In this document: piece after piece, positions 1-8,480 of the stretch
How the letters are laid out: every line of letters starts with the position of its first letter
Numbering within the stretch: the first letter of the stretch is position 1
Source of the DNA: Microbacterium yannicii
Lineage (GTDB): Bacteria; Actinomycetota; Actinomycetes; Actinomycetales; Microbacteriaceae
DNA length: 64,000 nucleotides
Direction: 5' to 3'
Assembly: GCF_024055635.1 (NCBI RefSeq)
Contig: NZ_JAMXMB010000042.1
Location: forward strand, 1-64,000
Notes under the pieces: model-generated
Database searches by the model: none
What the model saw: only the letters and a program-made list of their open reading frames with translations
Told to the model about the DNA's origin: nothing
Program-made: the position numbers and the translations under genes

Positions 1-27
1 CTCTTCTCTGCTCTGCAGCGTGCGGTG

Positions 28-705
28 CTACTGCGGCTTGACGATGTCGATGGCGTCGGTGCTGGTCGTCCAGTCGCCCGTCGACAGGTAGGCGACCTTC
101 TTCGCCACGGACACCGCGTGGTCGCCGAAGCGCTCGTGGTAACGGCTGGCGAGCGTCGCGTCGACGGTGGCCGAGGGGTCGCCCTGCCAGCTCTCGCTCA
201 GCACCTTCTCGAACACCGACACGTGCAGTTCGTCGAGCTTGTCGTCCGCGTTGCGGATCTCGTCGATGAGGTCGCCGTCCTGGGTGCGCAGCAGCTCGGT
301 GAGCTGACGAGCGGCCTCGACGTCGAGCTCTCCCATCTTGAGGAAGGTCGACTTCAGCCCCTTCGGGATGGCGCGCTCCGGGAACCGCATGCGCGTGAGC
401 TGCGCGATGTGCTCGGCGATGTCTCCCATCCGCTCGAGCGAGGCGCTCATGCGCAGCGCGCTGACGACGATGCGGAGGTCGCGCGCCACCGGCTGCTGAC
501 GGGCCAGGATCTCGATCGCGAGCTCGTCGAGCTCGACCGCCTTCTCGTCGATGATCGCGTCGGCCTCGATGACCTCCTCCGCGAGGGCGACGTCGCTGGT
601 GCCGAACCCGCGCGTCGCCTTGTCGATGGCGACCGTGACGAGTTCGGCGATCTCGACCAGACGCCCTTGCACGTCCTCGAGGGACTGGTGGAAGACTTCG
701 CGCAT
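28..705 (-). CDS. phoU: Phosphate signalling complex protein PhoU
   Basis: PhoU is a cytoplasmic negative regulator that links the PstSCAB phosphate transporter to the histidine kinase of the phosphate two-component system. The 225-residue product is the usual family length and reads as two copies of the three-helix PhoU bundle, with acidic metal-binding-type helices near residues 45-70 and 150-170. The ATG at 705 is preceded by AAGGTG. It is divergent from senX3-regX3, the usual actinobacterial arrangement, and the shared 170-base gap carries a PHO-box-like array. Family assignment is clear; control by RegX3 is inferred. Confidence 0.96.
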   Translation of the reverse strand: MREVFHQSLEDVQGRLVEIAELVTVAIDKATRGFGTSDVALAEEVIEADAIIDEKAVELDELAIEILARQQPVARDLRIVVSALRMSASLERMGDIAEHIAQLTRMRFPERAIPKGLKSTFLKMGELDVEAARQLTELLRTQDGDLIDEIRNADDKLDELHVSVFEKVLSESWQGDPSATVDATLASRYHERFGDHAVSVAKKVAYLSTGDWTTSTDAIDIVKPQ

Positions 706-773
706 TCCGACGCACCTTTCGTGGTTTCGGGGAAGAGGCTCGCGCCCGCGCCCCGCCGATCATCGCCAGGGAA

Positions 774-802
774 GGTTAACGGATGGTGCCCCCGCGGTGA
801 AC
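774..802 (-). promoter_or_regulatory. PHO-box-like array of three 11-bp direct repeats
   Basis: On the minus strand three heptamers, GTTCACC, GGGCACC and GTTAACC, follow each other at an exact 11-base period (plus-strand units at 774-780, 785-791 and 796-802). GTTCACC repeats with 4-base spacers are the actinobacterial PHO-box pattern bound by PhoP/RegX3-type regulators. The array lies about 70 bases upstream of phoU and 72 bases upstream of senX3, so it could autoregulate both units. The middle unit is the weakest. Confidence 0.7.
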
Positions 803-862
803 AGTACCGGGCTGATGCCGCCGCCTTCCCGTTCGCGTCGGATCGCCCCTCGCGCGTGCCTC

Positions 863-868
863 TACGCT
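863..868 (+). promoter_or_regulatory. -10 element of senX3, leaderless arrangement
   Basis: TACGCT ends six bases before the senX3 ATG, so initiation at the usual distance would fall on the start codon. No ribosome binding site is visible in front of the ATG. I do not see a convincing -35 element. Confidence 0.5.
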
Positions 869-874
869 GGTCGC

Positions 875-2191
875 ATGGACACGACGCAGCTCGCGCTGCT
901 CGCCCTCCTCGCGGGGATCATCATCGGCGGTTCGATCTCCGCCGTCGTGGTCGCGGCGATGCGGGCGCGCGACCGCGCACATGCGGAGATGTCCGTCGAG
1001 ATCCCCGACGGCGTTCGCGGCGTGCTCCACGGGATGGATGACGCCGCCCTCGTCGTCGACGCGTCGTTCACGATCCTCGCCGCCTCGGCCGCCGCCGCCG
1101 CATTCGACCTCATCGAAGGCGGCACGCTCCCGAGCGACGAACTGCGCGCCCTCGTGCGGCGCGTGCGCACGAGCGAGTCCGTCGTGACCGAGACCAGCGC
1201 GACCGAGACGATGCGCATCCGCCGGGGCGCGCCCCCGGCGGAGCCTCGCCTCGTGGTCGTCCGGGCGTCCCGGATCTCACCCCGGCTGACTCTCTTCGTG
1301 CTGCGTGACATCACCGAACGCGAACGGGTCGAAGAGATGCGCCGCGACTTCGTCGCGAACACGAGCCACGAGCTCAAGACGCCGGTGGGCGCGGTGAGCC
1401 TGCTCGCCGAAGCGATCGAGTCGGCCTCCGACGACCCTCCGCAGGTTCGCATCTTCGCGACGCGGCTGCAGGCCGAGGCGAACCGGCTCGCCCTGCTGAC
1501 GTCGCGGATCATGAATCTCTCGCGTCTGCAGGCCTCCGATGAACTGCCCCAGCGCGATGTCTCCATCGACGAGGTCGTCGCCTCCGCCCTCGATGCGCAT
1601 GCCATTCAGGCGGACTCGGCCGGCGTGGAGGTGGTGCGCGGAGGCGCCCGCGGCCTGTACGTCCACGGTGACGCGCAGATCCTGAGCGAGGCGGTGGGCA
1701 ACCTCATCGCGAACGCCATCGCCTATTCGCCCCGCGGCTCGAGCGTGGGGGTGGGTATCAAGGCCGTCGACCGCGTCGTGGAGATCGCGGTGACCGATCG
1801 CGGCATCGGCATCGCGGAGGGCGAGCAGGACCGCGTCTTCGAGCGCTTCTACCGCGCCGATCCGGCACGCGCCCGCCGCACCGGCGGCAGCGGGCTCGGA
1901 CTGTCGATCGTCAAGCACGCCGCGCAGCGACACGGCGGGGAGGTGCGCCTCTGGTCACGCCCCGGCCGCGGGTCGACGTTCACCATCCGGCTGCCGCAGA
2001 TCGACGCACCGGAGATCGAGCCCGCCGCCAAGCGCGGACGCAAGAGGAAGCGGCCGACCGCGACCGCCGCCGGCGCTCCTACACCCGTCACTGCTGCTCC
2101 CGCCGCCGGCGGCGGGACGGCCACCCGAACCACCGTCGGCCCCGCTGCCGGCGAGAACCTCGCCTCCGGCAGGAATGGAGATCCCGCATGA
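875..2191 (+). CDS. senX3: Phosphate-sensing histidine kinase SenX3
   Basis: Membrane histidine kinase partner of RegX3, held in check by PhoU when phosphate is plentiful. The 438-residue product has one N-terminal membrane helix (about residues 5-27), a PAS-like region (about 45-140), the phospho-acceptor His165 in SHELKTP, and a HATPase domain with an N box (NLIANAIAYS), DRGIGI and GGSGLGLS. A roughly 60-residue Lys/Ala/Pro/Thr tail follows the catalytic domain. The ATG at 875 is chosen because upstream codons are not protein-like, the membrane helix begins at once, and a -10 element sits six bases ahead. It overlaps regX3 by ATGA. Confidence 0.94.
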   Translation: MDTTQLALLALLAGIIIGGSISAVVVAAMRARDRAHAEMSVEIPDGVRGVLHGMDDAALVVDASFTILAASAAAAAFDLIEGGTLPSDELRALVRRVRTSESVVTETSATETMRIRRGAPPAEPRLVVVRASRISPRLTLFVLRDITERERVEEMRRDFVANTSHELKTPVGAVSLLAEAIESASDDPPQVRIFATRLQAEANRLALLTSRIMNLSRLQASDELPQRDVSIDEVVASALDAHAIQADSAGVEVVRGGARGLYVHGDAQILSEAVGNLIANAIAYSPRGSSVGVGIKAVDRVVEIAVTDRGIGIAEGEQDRVFERFYRADPARARRTGGSGLGLSIVKHAAQRHGGEVRLWSRPGRGSTFTIRLPQIDAPEIEPAAKRGRKRKRPTATAAGAPTPVTAAPAAGGGTATRTTVGPAAGENLASGRNGDPA

Positions 2192-2871
2192 CCCGCGTCT
2201 TGATCGTCGAGGACGAGCCCGATCTCGCCGACCCGCTCGCCTACCTCCTGCGCCGCGAGGGGTACGACGTCGAGATCGCCGAGGACGGCCCGGCCGCCCT
2301 CACCGCGTTCCGCGAACGCGGCGCCGATATCGTGCTGCTCGACCTGATGCTGCCCGGGATGCCGGGGACCGAGGTCTGCCGGCAGATCCGCACCACCTCC
2401 GCGGTGCCCATCATCATGCTGACCGCGAAGGACTCGGAGGTCGACATCGTCGTGGGGCTCGAGCTCGGAGCGGACGACTACGTCACCAAGCCCTACTCCG
2501 CCCGCGAGCTTCTCGCGCGCATGCGCGCCGTGCTGCGCCGCTTCTCCCAGATCGACGCCGACCTCGAAGATCGCGTGCTCGAAGGCGGGCGGGTGGTACT
2601 CGACATCGACCGGCATACGGTCGCGGTCGAAGGCGGCGAGATCAGCATGCCTCTGAAGGAATTCGAACTGCTCGAGGTGCTGATGCGCAACGCCGGGCGC
2701 GTGCTCACGCGTGGTCAGCTCATCGACCGGGTGTGGGGCAGCGACTACTTCGGCGACACGAAGACGCTCGACGTGCATATCAAGCGCATCCGCTCGCGGA
2801 TCGAGAGCAATCCCGGTGCGCCCGAGATGCTGGTCACCGTCCGCGGCCTGGGCTACCGCTTCGAGGGCTGA
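2188..2871 (+). CDS. regX3: Phosphate-responsive response regulator RegX3
   Basis: OmpR/PhoB-family regulator phosphorylated by SenX3. Receiver domain residues 1-115 hold the acidic pocket (Glu8, Asp9), phospho-acceptor Asp52 in LLDLMLPG and Lys101 in TKPYS; the C-terminal winged helix spans about residues 130-225 and ends in the typical VRGLGYRFE. At 227 residues it matches the family. Its ATG lies inside the senX3 stop (ATGA), so the pair is translationally coupled. The repeat array upstream of phoU is its likely DNA target. Confidence 0.96.
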   Translation: MTRVLIVEDEPDLADPLAYLLRREGYDVEIAEDGPAALTAFRERGADIVLLDLMLPGMPGTEVCRQIRTTSAVPIIMLTAKDSEVDIVVGLELGADDYVTKPYSARELLARMRAVLRRFSQIDADLEDRVLEGGRVVLDIDRHTVAVEGGEISMPLKEFELLEVLMRNAGRVLTRGQLIDRVWGSDYFGDTKTLDVHIKRIRSRIESNPGAPEMLVTVRGLGYRFEG

Positions 2872-2885
2872 GCGCCGCCGACGCA

Positions 2886-2919
2886 CGAAGAGGGCGCCCC
2901 GACCGGGGCGCCCTCTTCG
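2886..2919. terminator. Bidirectional hairpin between regX3 and lipoprotein gene
   Basis: A perfect 15-bp GC-rich stem (2886-2900 with 2905-2919) closes over a 4-base loop between two convergent genes. The flanks lack a long T run, as is usual in high-GC actinobacteria. Confidence 0.75.
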
Positions 2920-2940
2920 TCGTGTCTGCGACGCGTGCGC

Positions 2941-3471
2941 TCAGGGCGCGAGCGCGGAGAGGTAGTCCAGCGATCCGTCGAGGACCGGCACGGAGACCAG
3001 TGTGCCTTCGGCGTCGCCCGACTGGAAGAAGGTCGTGATGTCGGTGCCGGGCAGCGCGTCGAGGTCTTCGACGAGCAGCGGCTCGTCCTCTTCGGAGCCG
3101 AGGCTCACCGTCGAGTTCGCGGGTACTCGCACCTCGAGGGCGGGGCCGCCCTCGCCGAACTCGACACTGAGGGTGTGCGAGTCGTCTGTGCGATTGATGA
3201 TCGCGGCGACGAAGTTGCCCTCCGAGCCGTCCTCGTTCGCCACGATGAGGGCGTTGCGCACCTCGAGCGGACCCGAGCCGTGGACGTTGGTCCCCTCCGC
3301 GGCCGAGTAGGGGATGGTCGTCGCCTGAGGCGAGATCATGCTGCACCCGGTCGCGGTCAGGGCGAGAGCGCCGCCGACGGCCAGCGAGGCGATGAGCCGG
3401 CGGCTGCGGGTGCCGAGTGCCGCCGCGGATCGTCCGCGCGCAGAGCCGCTGTGGCGGTGTATCGAGATCAC
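2941..3471 (-). CDS. Putative lipoprotein, function unknown
   Basis: The 176-residue product starts with a basic segment and a hydrophobic stretch ending in the lipobox LTATGC, with the lipidated Cys at about residue 43, so it should be anchored outside the membrane. The mature part is acidic and beta-strand-like, with no catalytic motif I recognise. The GTG at 3471 is chosen because AGGAGG lies four bases upstream; the frame stays open further, but that extension is not protein-like. Microbacteriaceae often carry such a lipoprotein beside carD. No specific function is claimed. Confidence 0.8.
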   Translation of the reverse strand: MISIHRHSGSARGRSAAALGTRSRRLIASLAVGGALALTATGCSMISPQATTIPYSAAEGTNVHGSGPLEVRNALIVANEDGSEGNFVAAIINRTDDSHTLSVEFGEGGPALEVRVPANSTVSLGSEEDEPLLVEDLDALPGTDITTFFQSGDAEGTLVSVPVLDGSLDYLSALAP

Positions 3472-3648
3472 GGATCCTCCTAGACGGATGACGGTTCTCC
3501 AGCATTCTAGGGGCTCGCCGTCGGGCGCGCCGAGCGGCGCGGTGGCCGATGCCCGGCGGGGGATGCATCGCCGTTCGGCCGGTGGGGCGGAGAACCTTAG
3601 CGTATTTCTCCTGTGGTATCCTGGAGGTTGCCGAAAGGACATAACTCC

Positions 3649-4131
3649 ATGCTTTTTGAGGTTGGCGAGACGGTCGTTTACCCGCATCACGGTGCGGCGA
3701 CGATCATCGAGGTCAAAGACCGGATCATCAAGGGCGAGACGAAGAAGTACCTGAAGCTCAACGTCACGCAGGGTGATCTCATCATCGAAGTCCCCGCAGA
3801 GAACGTCGACCTTGTCGGCGTCCGAGATGTGATCGGCAAGGAGGGTCTCGACAAGGTCTTCGAGGTGCTGCGTGCTCCCTTCACGGAGGAGCCGACCAAC
3901 TGGTCGCGCCGCTACAAGGCCAACCTCGAGAAGCTCGCCTCCGGCGACGTCATCAAGGTCAGCGAGGTCGTGCGCGACCTCTGGCGCCGCGACCAGGATC
4001 GCGGCCTGTCGGCCGGAGAGAAGCGCATGCTCGCGAAGGCGAAGCAGATCCTGATCTCGGAGCTGGCCCTCGCGGAGAAGACCGACGAGGAGAAGGCCAG
4101 CGTCCTCCTCGACGAGGTCCTCGCAAGCTGA
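3649..4131 (+). CDS. carD: RNA polymerase-binding transcription factor CarD
   Basis: CarD binds the RNA polymerase beta subunit and stabilises open complexes, notably at rRNA promoters; it is essential in mycobacteria. The 160-residue product opens with the RNAP-interaction Tudor-like domain (VGETVVYPHHGA) and continues with the helical DNA-binding domain (WSRRYK and RDLWRRDQ). ATG 3649 is preceded by GAAAGGA nine bases upstream and matches the family N-terminus; an in-frame upstream GTG at 3613 would add non-conserved residues. TATCCT at 3617-3622 may be the -10. carD followed by ispD/F and cysS is a conserved actinobacterial order. Confidence 0.96.
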   Translation: MLFEVGETVVYPHHGAATIIEVKDRIIKGETKKYLKLNVTQGDLIIEVPAENVDLVGVRDVIGKEGLDKVFEVLRAPFTEEPTNWSRRYKANLEKLASGDVIKVSEVVRDLWRRDQDRGLSAGEKRMLAKAKQILISELALAEKTDEEKASVLLDEVLAS

Positions 4132-4137
4132 GACTCC

Positions 4138-4167
4138 CAGAACGGCGCCCCACGGGGCGCCGTTCTG
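4138..4167 (+). terminator. carD terminator hairpin
   Basis: A 14-bp GC-rich inverted repeat (4138-4151 with 4154-4167) starts seven bases after the carD stop. It should separate carD from ispDF, which has its own -10 element. Confidence 0.75.
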
Positions 4168-4222
4168 CTGTGTCCGCGGTGTTGCCGGGGATCGCCTGCG
4201 CAGCGCTCGACGCCGATCGCGC

Positions 4223-4228
4223 TAGCGT
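4223..4228 (+). promoter_or_regulatory. -10 element of ispDF, leaderless arrangement
   Basis: TAGCGT ends six bases before the GTG start, and no ribosome binding site lies between them. Confidence 0.5.
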
Positions 4229-4234
4229 GAACGG

Positions 4235-5437
4235 GTGAGCATCACCCCTGTCCCGCGCATCGGCGTCGTCGTCGTCGCGGCTGGTTCGGGCACCCGGCTG
4301 GCGGCCGGCGCGCCGAAGGCGTTCGTCGGCATCGACGGCAGCAGCATCCTGCATCACGCCCTGGCCGGTGTGTTCGCCGCACCGCCCGCTCAGGTCGTCA
4401 TCGTCGCCCCGGAGGGGCGTGAGGGCGACGCTCTGAGCGAAGCCCTCGCGACCGCGGGCGACCGCCGCGACCTCGTGTCGGTGGTGGTCGGCGGCGAGAC
4501 CCGTCAGGCCTCCGTCGCCGCCGGACTGGACGCGCTCTGGGCCGACGTCGAGATCGTCCTCGTCCACGATGCGGCGCGGGCGCTGACCCCGCCCGAGGTG
4601 TTCGAGCGCGTGATCGCCGCCATCCACGCGGGGGCTGCCGGTGCGATCCCGGTGCTTCCGGTCATCGACACCATCAAGCGCGTCGTGGCCGATGAGATCG
4701 TCGCCGTGGTCGACCGCGCCGAACTGGCGGCCGCGCAGACCCCGCAGGGGTTCCGCCGTCACGTGCTGGATGAGGCATACGCCTCGGCCCGCGCCGAGTT
4801 CACCGATGACGCCGCCCTGGTCGCGGAGGCCGGTCATGCCGTCGCGGCCGTGCCGGGGAATCCGCTCGCCTTCAAGATCACGACCGCGGCCGACCTCGAC
4901 CGTGCCCGCCATCTGCTCGCCGCACCTGCCCCGCATGGCGTCGCGCACCTCGACAACCCGCATCCGATCCCACGCGTGGGCGTGGGCACGGACGTGCATG
5001 CCTTCGGCGGCGACGGCACGCTGTGGCTCGCGGGTCTCGAATGGCCCGGCGAAACGCCGCTGTCGGGGCATTCCGACGGGGATGCGGTCGCCCACGCCAT
5101 CGTCGACGCGCTGCTCTCCGCCGCGGGACTGGGCGACATCGGCACCCATTTCGGCACCGATCACCCCGAGTACGCGGGAGCGCACGCCGACGTGTTCCTC
5201 AGCCGTACGGTCGCCCTCCTCGGCGAGGCGGGATGGCGCGTGGGGAACGTGTCGGTGCAGGTGCAGGCGAACCGCCCGCGGTTCTCGGGCCGCCGTGCCG
5301 AGGCCGAGCGGGCGCTGTCGGCCGCACTCGGGGGAGGGCCTGTGGCGGTGTCGGCGACGACGACCGACGGCCTCGGGTTCACCGGACGGACGGAAGGGGT
5401 GTCGGTCTTCGCCATCGCCCTCGTGGTCCCCGCCTGA
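4235..5437 (+). CDS. ispDF: Bifunctional IspD/IspF (MEP isoprenoid pathway)
   Basis: This fusion carries two steps of the non-mevalonate isoprenoid pathway: 2-C-methyl-D-erythritol 4-phosphate cytidylyltransferase (IspD, about residues 1-235) and 2-C-methyl-D-erythritol 2,4-cyclodiphosphate synthase (IspF, about 245-400). IspD shows AAGSGTRL, the APKAF lysine and VLVHDAARALTP. IspF shows the metal-binding DVHAF and SGHSDGDAVAHA, then DIGTHF. Total length is 400 residues. Many bacteria encode the two separately; the fusion is known in several lineages. GTG start with a -10 element six bases upstream. Confidence 0.96.
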   Translation: MSITPVPRIGVVVVAAGSGTRLAAGAPKAFVGIDGSSILHHALAGVFAAPPAQVVIVAPEGREGDALSEALATAGDRRDLVSVVVGGETRQASVAAGLDALWADVEIVLVHDAARALTPPEVFERVIAAIHAGAAGAIPVLPVIDTIKRVVADEIVAVVDRAELAAAQTPQGFRRHVLDEAYASARAEFTDDAALVAEAGHAVAAVPGNPLAFKITTAADLDRARHLLAAPAPHGVAHLDNPHPIPRVGVGTDVHAFGGDGTLWLAGLEWPGETPLSGHSDGDAVAHAIVDALLSAAGLGDIGTHFGTDHPEYAGAHADVFLSRTVALLGEAGWRVGNVSVQVQANRPRFSGRRAEAERALSAALGGGPVAVSATTTDGLGFTGRTEGVSVFAIALVVPA

Positions 5438-5458
5438 CGGCAGGAGTGCCCGGCGTCG

Positions 5459-5926
5459 TCAGAGCGCGCGCGTCATGAAGATCGAGAACGGATCGAGCGC
5501 GTAGCCCTCGAACGGACCGCAGGTCGTGAAGCCCTCGCTCTCGTAGAGCCGCTGCGCCGGGGCGAAGTCGACGGTCGCTCCGGTCTCGAGCCACAGGCTC
5601 GACATTCCCCGGCGTCGTGCCTCGTCCATGATGTGACGGAGCATCGCGCGCCCCACGCCGCTGCCACGGAACCGGTCGTCGACGCGCATCGACTTGATCT
5701 CGCCGCGATCGGCATCGATCGCTCTGAGCGCACCGACACCCGCGAGCTCGCCGTCGATCCACGCCGACCACACCGAGAGCGAGGGATGCCGCAGCGCGTC
5801 GATGGCGAGCGCATGTACGCTCTCCGCCGGCGAGGTCTCGTGCATCCCCGCCAGGTGGAATGCGATGAGGCGCCGTGTGGCCTCGCCGGTCAGGTCGTCG
5901 GTGCGGATCTCGATGGTGCGCTGCAT
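5459..5926 (-). CDS. GNAT family N-acetyltransferase
   Basis: The 155-residue product is an acetyl-CoA-dependent acetyltransferase of the GNAT fold. The acetyl-CoA loop reads RVDDRFRGSGVGRAML (about residues 77-92), followed by the conserved LWLETG strand and the C-terminal RLYESEGF helix. The ATG at 5926 gives the expected N-terminus; a much longer open frame upstream overlaps the EamA gene and is spurious. Convergent with ispDF, 21 bases apart. Substrate unknown. Confidence 0.9.
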   Translation of the reverse strand: MQRTIEIRTDDLTGEATRRLIAFHLAGMHETSPAESVHALAIDALRHPSLSVWSAWIDGELAGVGALRAIDADRGEIKSMRVDDRFRGSGVGRAMLRHIMDEARRRGMSSLWLETGATVDFAPAQRLYESEGFTTCGPFEGYALDPFSIFMTRAL

Positions 5927-5982
5927 GTCGCGCCCAGTGTGCCACGCCGCTGTTGCCGGCGTGTTTCCAGCGTTCCGGGCTC

Positions 5983-6927
5983 TCACGCCTCGACCGCGAA
6001 CGGTGCGGGATCGCGCGGCGTGCGCGAGCCCCAGGCCAGCAGAGCCAGCCCCGCGGCTAGCACGACCAGACCGAGGACGGCGAGCGCGGAGAGCCGCTCC
6101 CCGAGCACGACGATCCCCAGCACGCTCGCGGTGAGCGGTTCGCCCAGAGTGAGGGTCGCCGCGGTGGCGGCGGTCAGGCCGCTGAGGCCCCAGGTGAACA
6201 GCACGTAGGCGACGGCGATCGTGGCGAAGCCGAGCCACAGCGCCATCGCCACGCCCGTCGGCGCACCCAGCCAGGTGAGGTCGACGAAGGGCACCGCGCA
6301 CGCGCAGATGATCGCCGAGCTCGCCCCCATGGCCCCCACGACCGTGAACGGGTCCCAACCGTCGTCGAGCAGCCGCCGCTGTGCGTTGGCGATCACTGCG
6401 AACGAGGCGCCGGCGCCGACGGAGCCGAGCAGTCCGACCGGGTCGGTCCCTCCCGCGGAGCCCGCTTCGCCGCCGAAACCCAGCAGCACGACGCCGACCG
6501 TCGCGAGCGCCGTCGCACCCATCCACGTCGGGGTCGGCATCCGTCGCGTGAGCGCCCACTCGAGCAGGCCCGCGAGGATCGGCGCCGACCCCAGAGCGAC
6601 GACGGTGCCGACGGCGACCCCGTTGTGCGTGGTGCCGAGGAAGAAGAGCGGCTGGTACACCGAGATGCAGACGCCGGTGAGCACCATGAGGCCGAGCGGG
6701 CGGATGCCGCCGCTCGAGAGTCTCAGTGCCCCGAGGCTCTTGACGGCCGCGCCCGGGCGTCGGCGAGCGTGACGGGCGGCGAGTGCGAACGCGATGGCGG
6801 CGAGACCCGCGCCGCCGATGACCATGCGCACGACACCGACCGACAGCGGCGTCGTGCCATCGGGGCCGAGCGCCTGGGAGGTGCCGGTGGTTCCGAACAG
6901 CAGAGCGGCGGTGAGGACGGCGAGCAC
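5983..6927 (-). CDS. EamA/DMT-family transporter
   Basis: The 314-residue integral membrane protein has about ten hydrophobic helices in two EamA halves, typical of drug/metabolite exporters. Two in-frame GTGs compete at 6933 and 6927; the GGAGG motif is too close to the first and about seven bases from the second, so 6927 is preferred. A cytoplasmic Arg-rich loop lies near residues 52-60. Substrate cannot be read from sequence. It is divergent from cysS. Confidence 0.88.
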   Translation of the reverse strand: MLAVLTAALLFGTTGTSQALGPDGTTPLSVGVVRMVIGGAGLAAIAFALAARHARRRPGAAVKSLGALRLSSGGIRPLGLMVLTGVCISVYQPLFFLGTTHNGVAVGTVVALGSAPILAGLLEWALTRRMPTPTWMGATALATVGVVLLGFGGEAGSAGGTDPVGLLGSVGAGASFAVIANAQRRLLDDGWDPFTVVGAMGASSAIICACAVPFVDLTWLGAPTGVAMALWLGFATIAVAYVLFTWGLSGLTAATAATLTLGEPLTASVLGIVVLGERLSALAVLGLVVLAAGLALLAWGSRTPRDPAPFAVEA

Positions 6928-6980
6928 ATGCACCCCTCCAGTTCTACCGGTCTCCCAGGAGTCGCCGCGGGACCCGCCGG

Positions 6981-6986
6981 TAGGCT
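6981..6986 (+). promoter_or_regulatory. -10 element of cysS, leaderless arrangement
   Basis: TAGGCT ends six bases before the cysS GTG; the intervening bases hold no ribosome binding site. Confidence 0.5.
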
Positions 6987-6992
6987 GGTGCG

Positions 6993-8450
6993 GTGACGGT
7001 TCAGTTGTATGACACCAAGGCGCAGGCCCTGCGCGACTTCGTGCCCCTCGACCCCGGAAACGTCACGATCTACGTCTGCGGTCCGACCGTGCAGTCGGGC
7101 CCGCACATCGGTCACCTCCGCGGCGCGCTGAGCTTCGACATCCTGCGGCGCTGGCTCACCCACCGCTACGGCCGCGTCACGTTCGTCCGCAACGTCACCG
7201 ACGTGGACGACAAGGTGCTCGCGAACGCGAGCGACGGCGAGCCGTGGTGGGCTCTCGCCTACCGCATGGAGCTCGAGTTCACGCGCGCGTACGCCGCCAT
7301 CGGCATCCTTCCGCCCACGTACGAGCCGCGGGCGACCGCATCCATCCCACAGATGCAGGAGCTCATCGCGCGGTTGATCGAGGCGGGGCACGCCTACGCC
7401 GCTCCGTCCACCGGCCCCGACGCCGTCGATGCCGCGGGCGACGTCTACTTCGACGTGCGGTCGTGGGCGGCCTACGGCTCGCTCACCCGGCAGAGCCTCG
7501 ATGCGATGGAGCCCGCGGTGGACGCGGACCCGCGCGGCAAGCGCGACCCCCGCGACTTCGCGCTGTGGAAGGGCGCGAAGGCCGACGAGCCGGCATCGGC
7601 GACGTGGGAGTCCCCATGGGGCGCGGGACGCCCGGGCTGGCACATCGAATGCTCCGCGATGGCGCGGCGCTACCTCGGCAGCGAGTTCGACATCCACGGC
7701 GGCGGGCTCGACCTGCGCTTCCCGCACCACGAGAACGAGCTGGCCCAGTCGACGGCCGCCGGCGACGGCTTCGCCCGTTACTGGGTGCACAACGGCCTCG
7801 TGACCGTCGGGGCGCAGAAGATGTCGAAGTCGCTGTTCAACTTCGTCCTCGCCGAGGACGTGCTGCGTGAGCGCGATCCGCTGGTCGTGCGGTACGCGCT
7901 CGCCGCTGCGCACTACCGCTCGAACCTCGACATCACCGGCTCGACGTTCGACGAGGCGGAGGCGGCGCTCGACCGCATCCGGACCTTCCTCGAGCGCGCG
8001 ATCAGGACGCTTCGCGGCACCGAGGACGTGCGCGTGGATGCCGCGGTCCCGGCGGCGTTCGCGGCGGCCCTCGACGACGACCTCGGGGTGCCCCAGGCGC
8101 TCGCCGTTCTGCACGAGGCCGTGCGCGAAGGCAACTCCGCGCTGGACGCCGGCGACCGCGATGTCGCGCTGCGCGCGTTCGCCGACGTCGCCGTGATGAC
8201 CGGAGTGCTCGGCATCGACCCCCTCGACCCCCACTGGCGCTCGGCGGATGCCTCGGCCGAGGCATCCGCGCTCGACGCGCTCGTGCAGACGATGATCGCG
8301 CAGCGCGCCGACGCGCGTGCGGCCAAGGACTGGGCGGCCGCCGACCGCATCCGCGACGCGATCGCGGCGGCCGGCATCGCCCTCGAAGACGGACCCGACG
8401 GGACGCATTGGAGTGTCGCCGACACACCTCGTCCTGCGGAGAGCAACTGA
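6993..8450 (+). CDS. cysS: Cysteinyl-tRNA synthetase
   Basis: Class I aminoacyl-tRNA synthetase charging tRNA-Cys. The 485-residue protein has the zinc Cys in YVCGPTV, the HIGH-type motif PHIGHLRG (about residues 35-42), further zinc ligands in HIECSAMA and FPHHENE, and the KMSKS loop in GAQKMSKS (about residue 272). The C-terminal anticodon-binding helices are present. It is followed after 30 bases by rlmB, with which it should be co-transcribed. Confidence 0.97.
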   Translation: MTVQLYDTKAQALRDFVPLDPGNVTIYVCGPTVQSGPHIGHLRGALSFDILRRWLTHRYGRVTFVRNVTDVDDKVLANASDGEPWWALAYRMELEFTRAYAAIGILPPTYEPRATASIPQMQELIARLIEAGHAYAAPSTGPDAVDAAGDVYFDVRSWAAYGSLTRQSLDAMEPAVDADPRGKRDPRDFALWKGAKADEPASATWESPWGAGRPGWHIECSAMARRYLGSEFDIHGGGLDLRFPHHENELAQSTAAGDGFARYWVHNGLVTVGAQKMSKSLFNFVLAEDVLRERDPLVVRYALAAAHYRSNLDITGSTFDEAEAALDRIRTFLERAIRTLRGTEDVRVDAAVPAAFAAALDDDLGVPQALAVLHEAVREGNSALDAGDRDVALRAFADVAVMTGVLGIDPLDPHWRSADASAEASALDALVQTMIAQRADARAAKDWAAADRIRDAIAAAGIALEDGPDGTHWSVADTPRPAESN

Positions 8451-8480
8451 CGGGGCGGCGCCCCGCATGAAGGAGAACTG

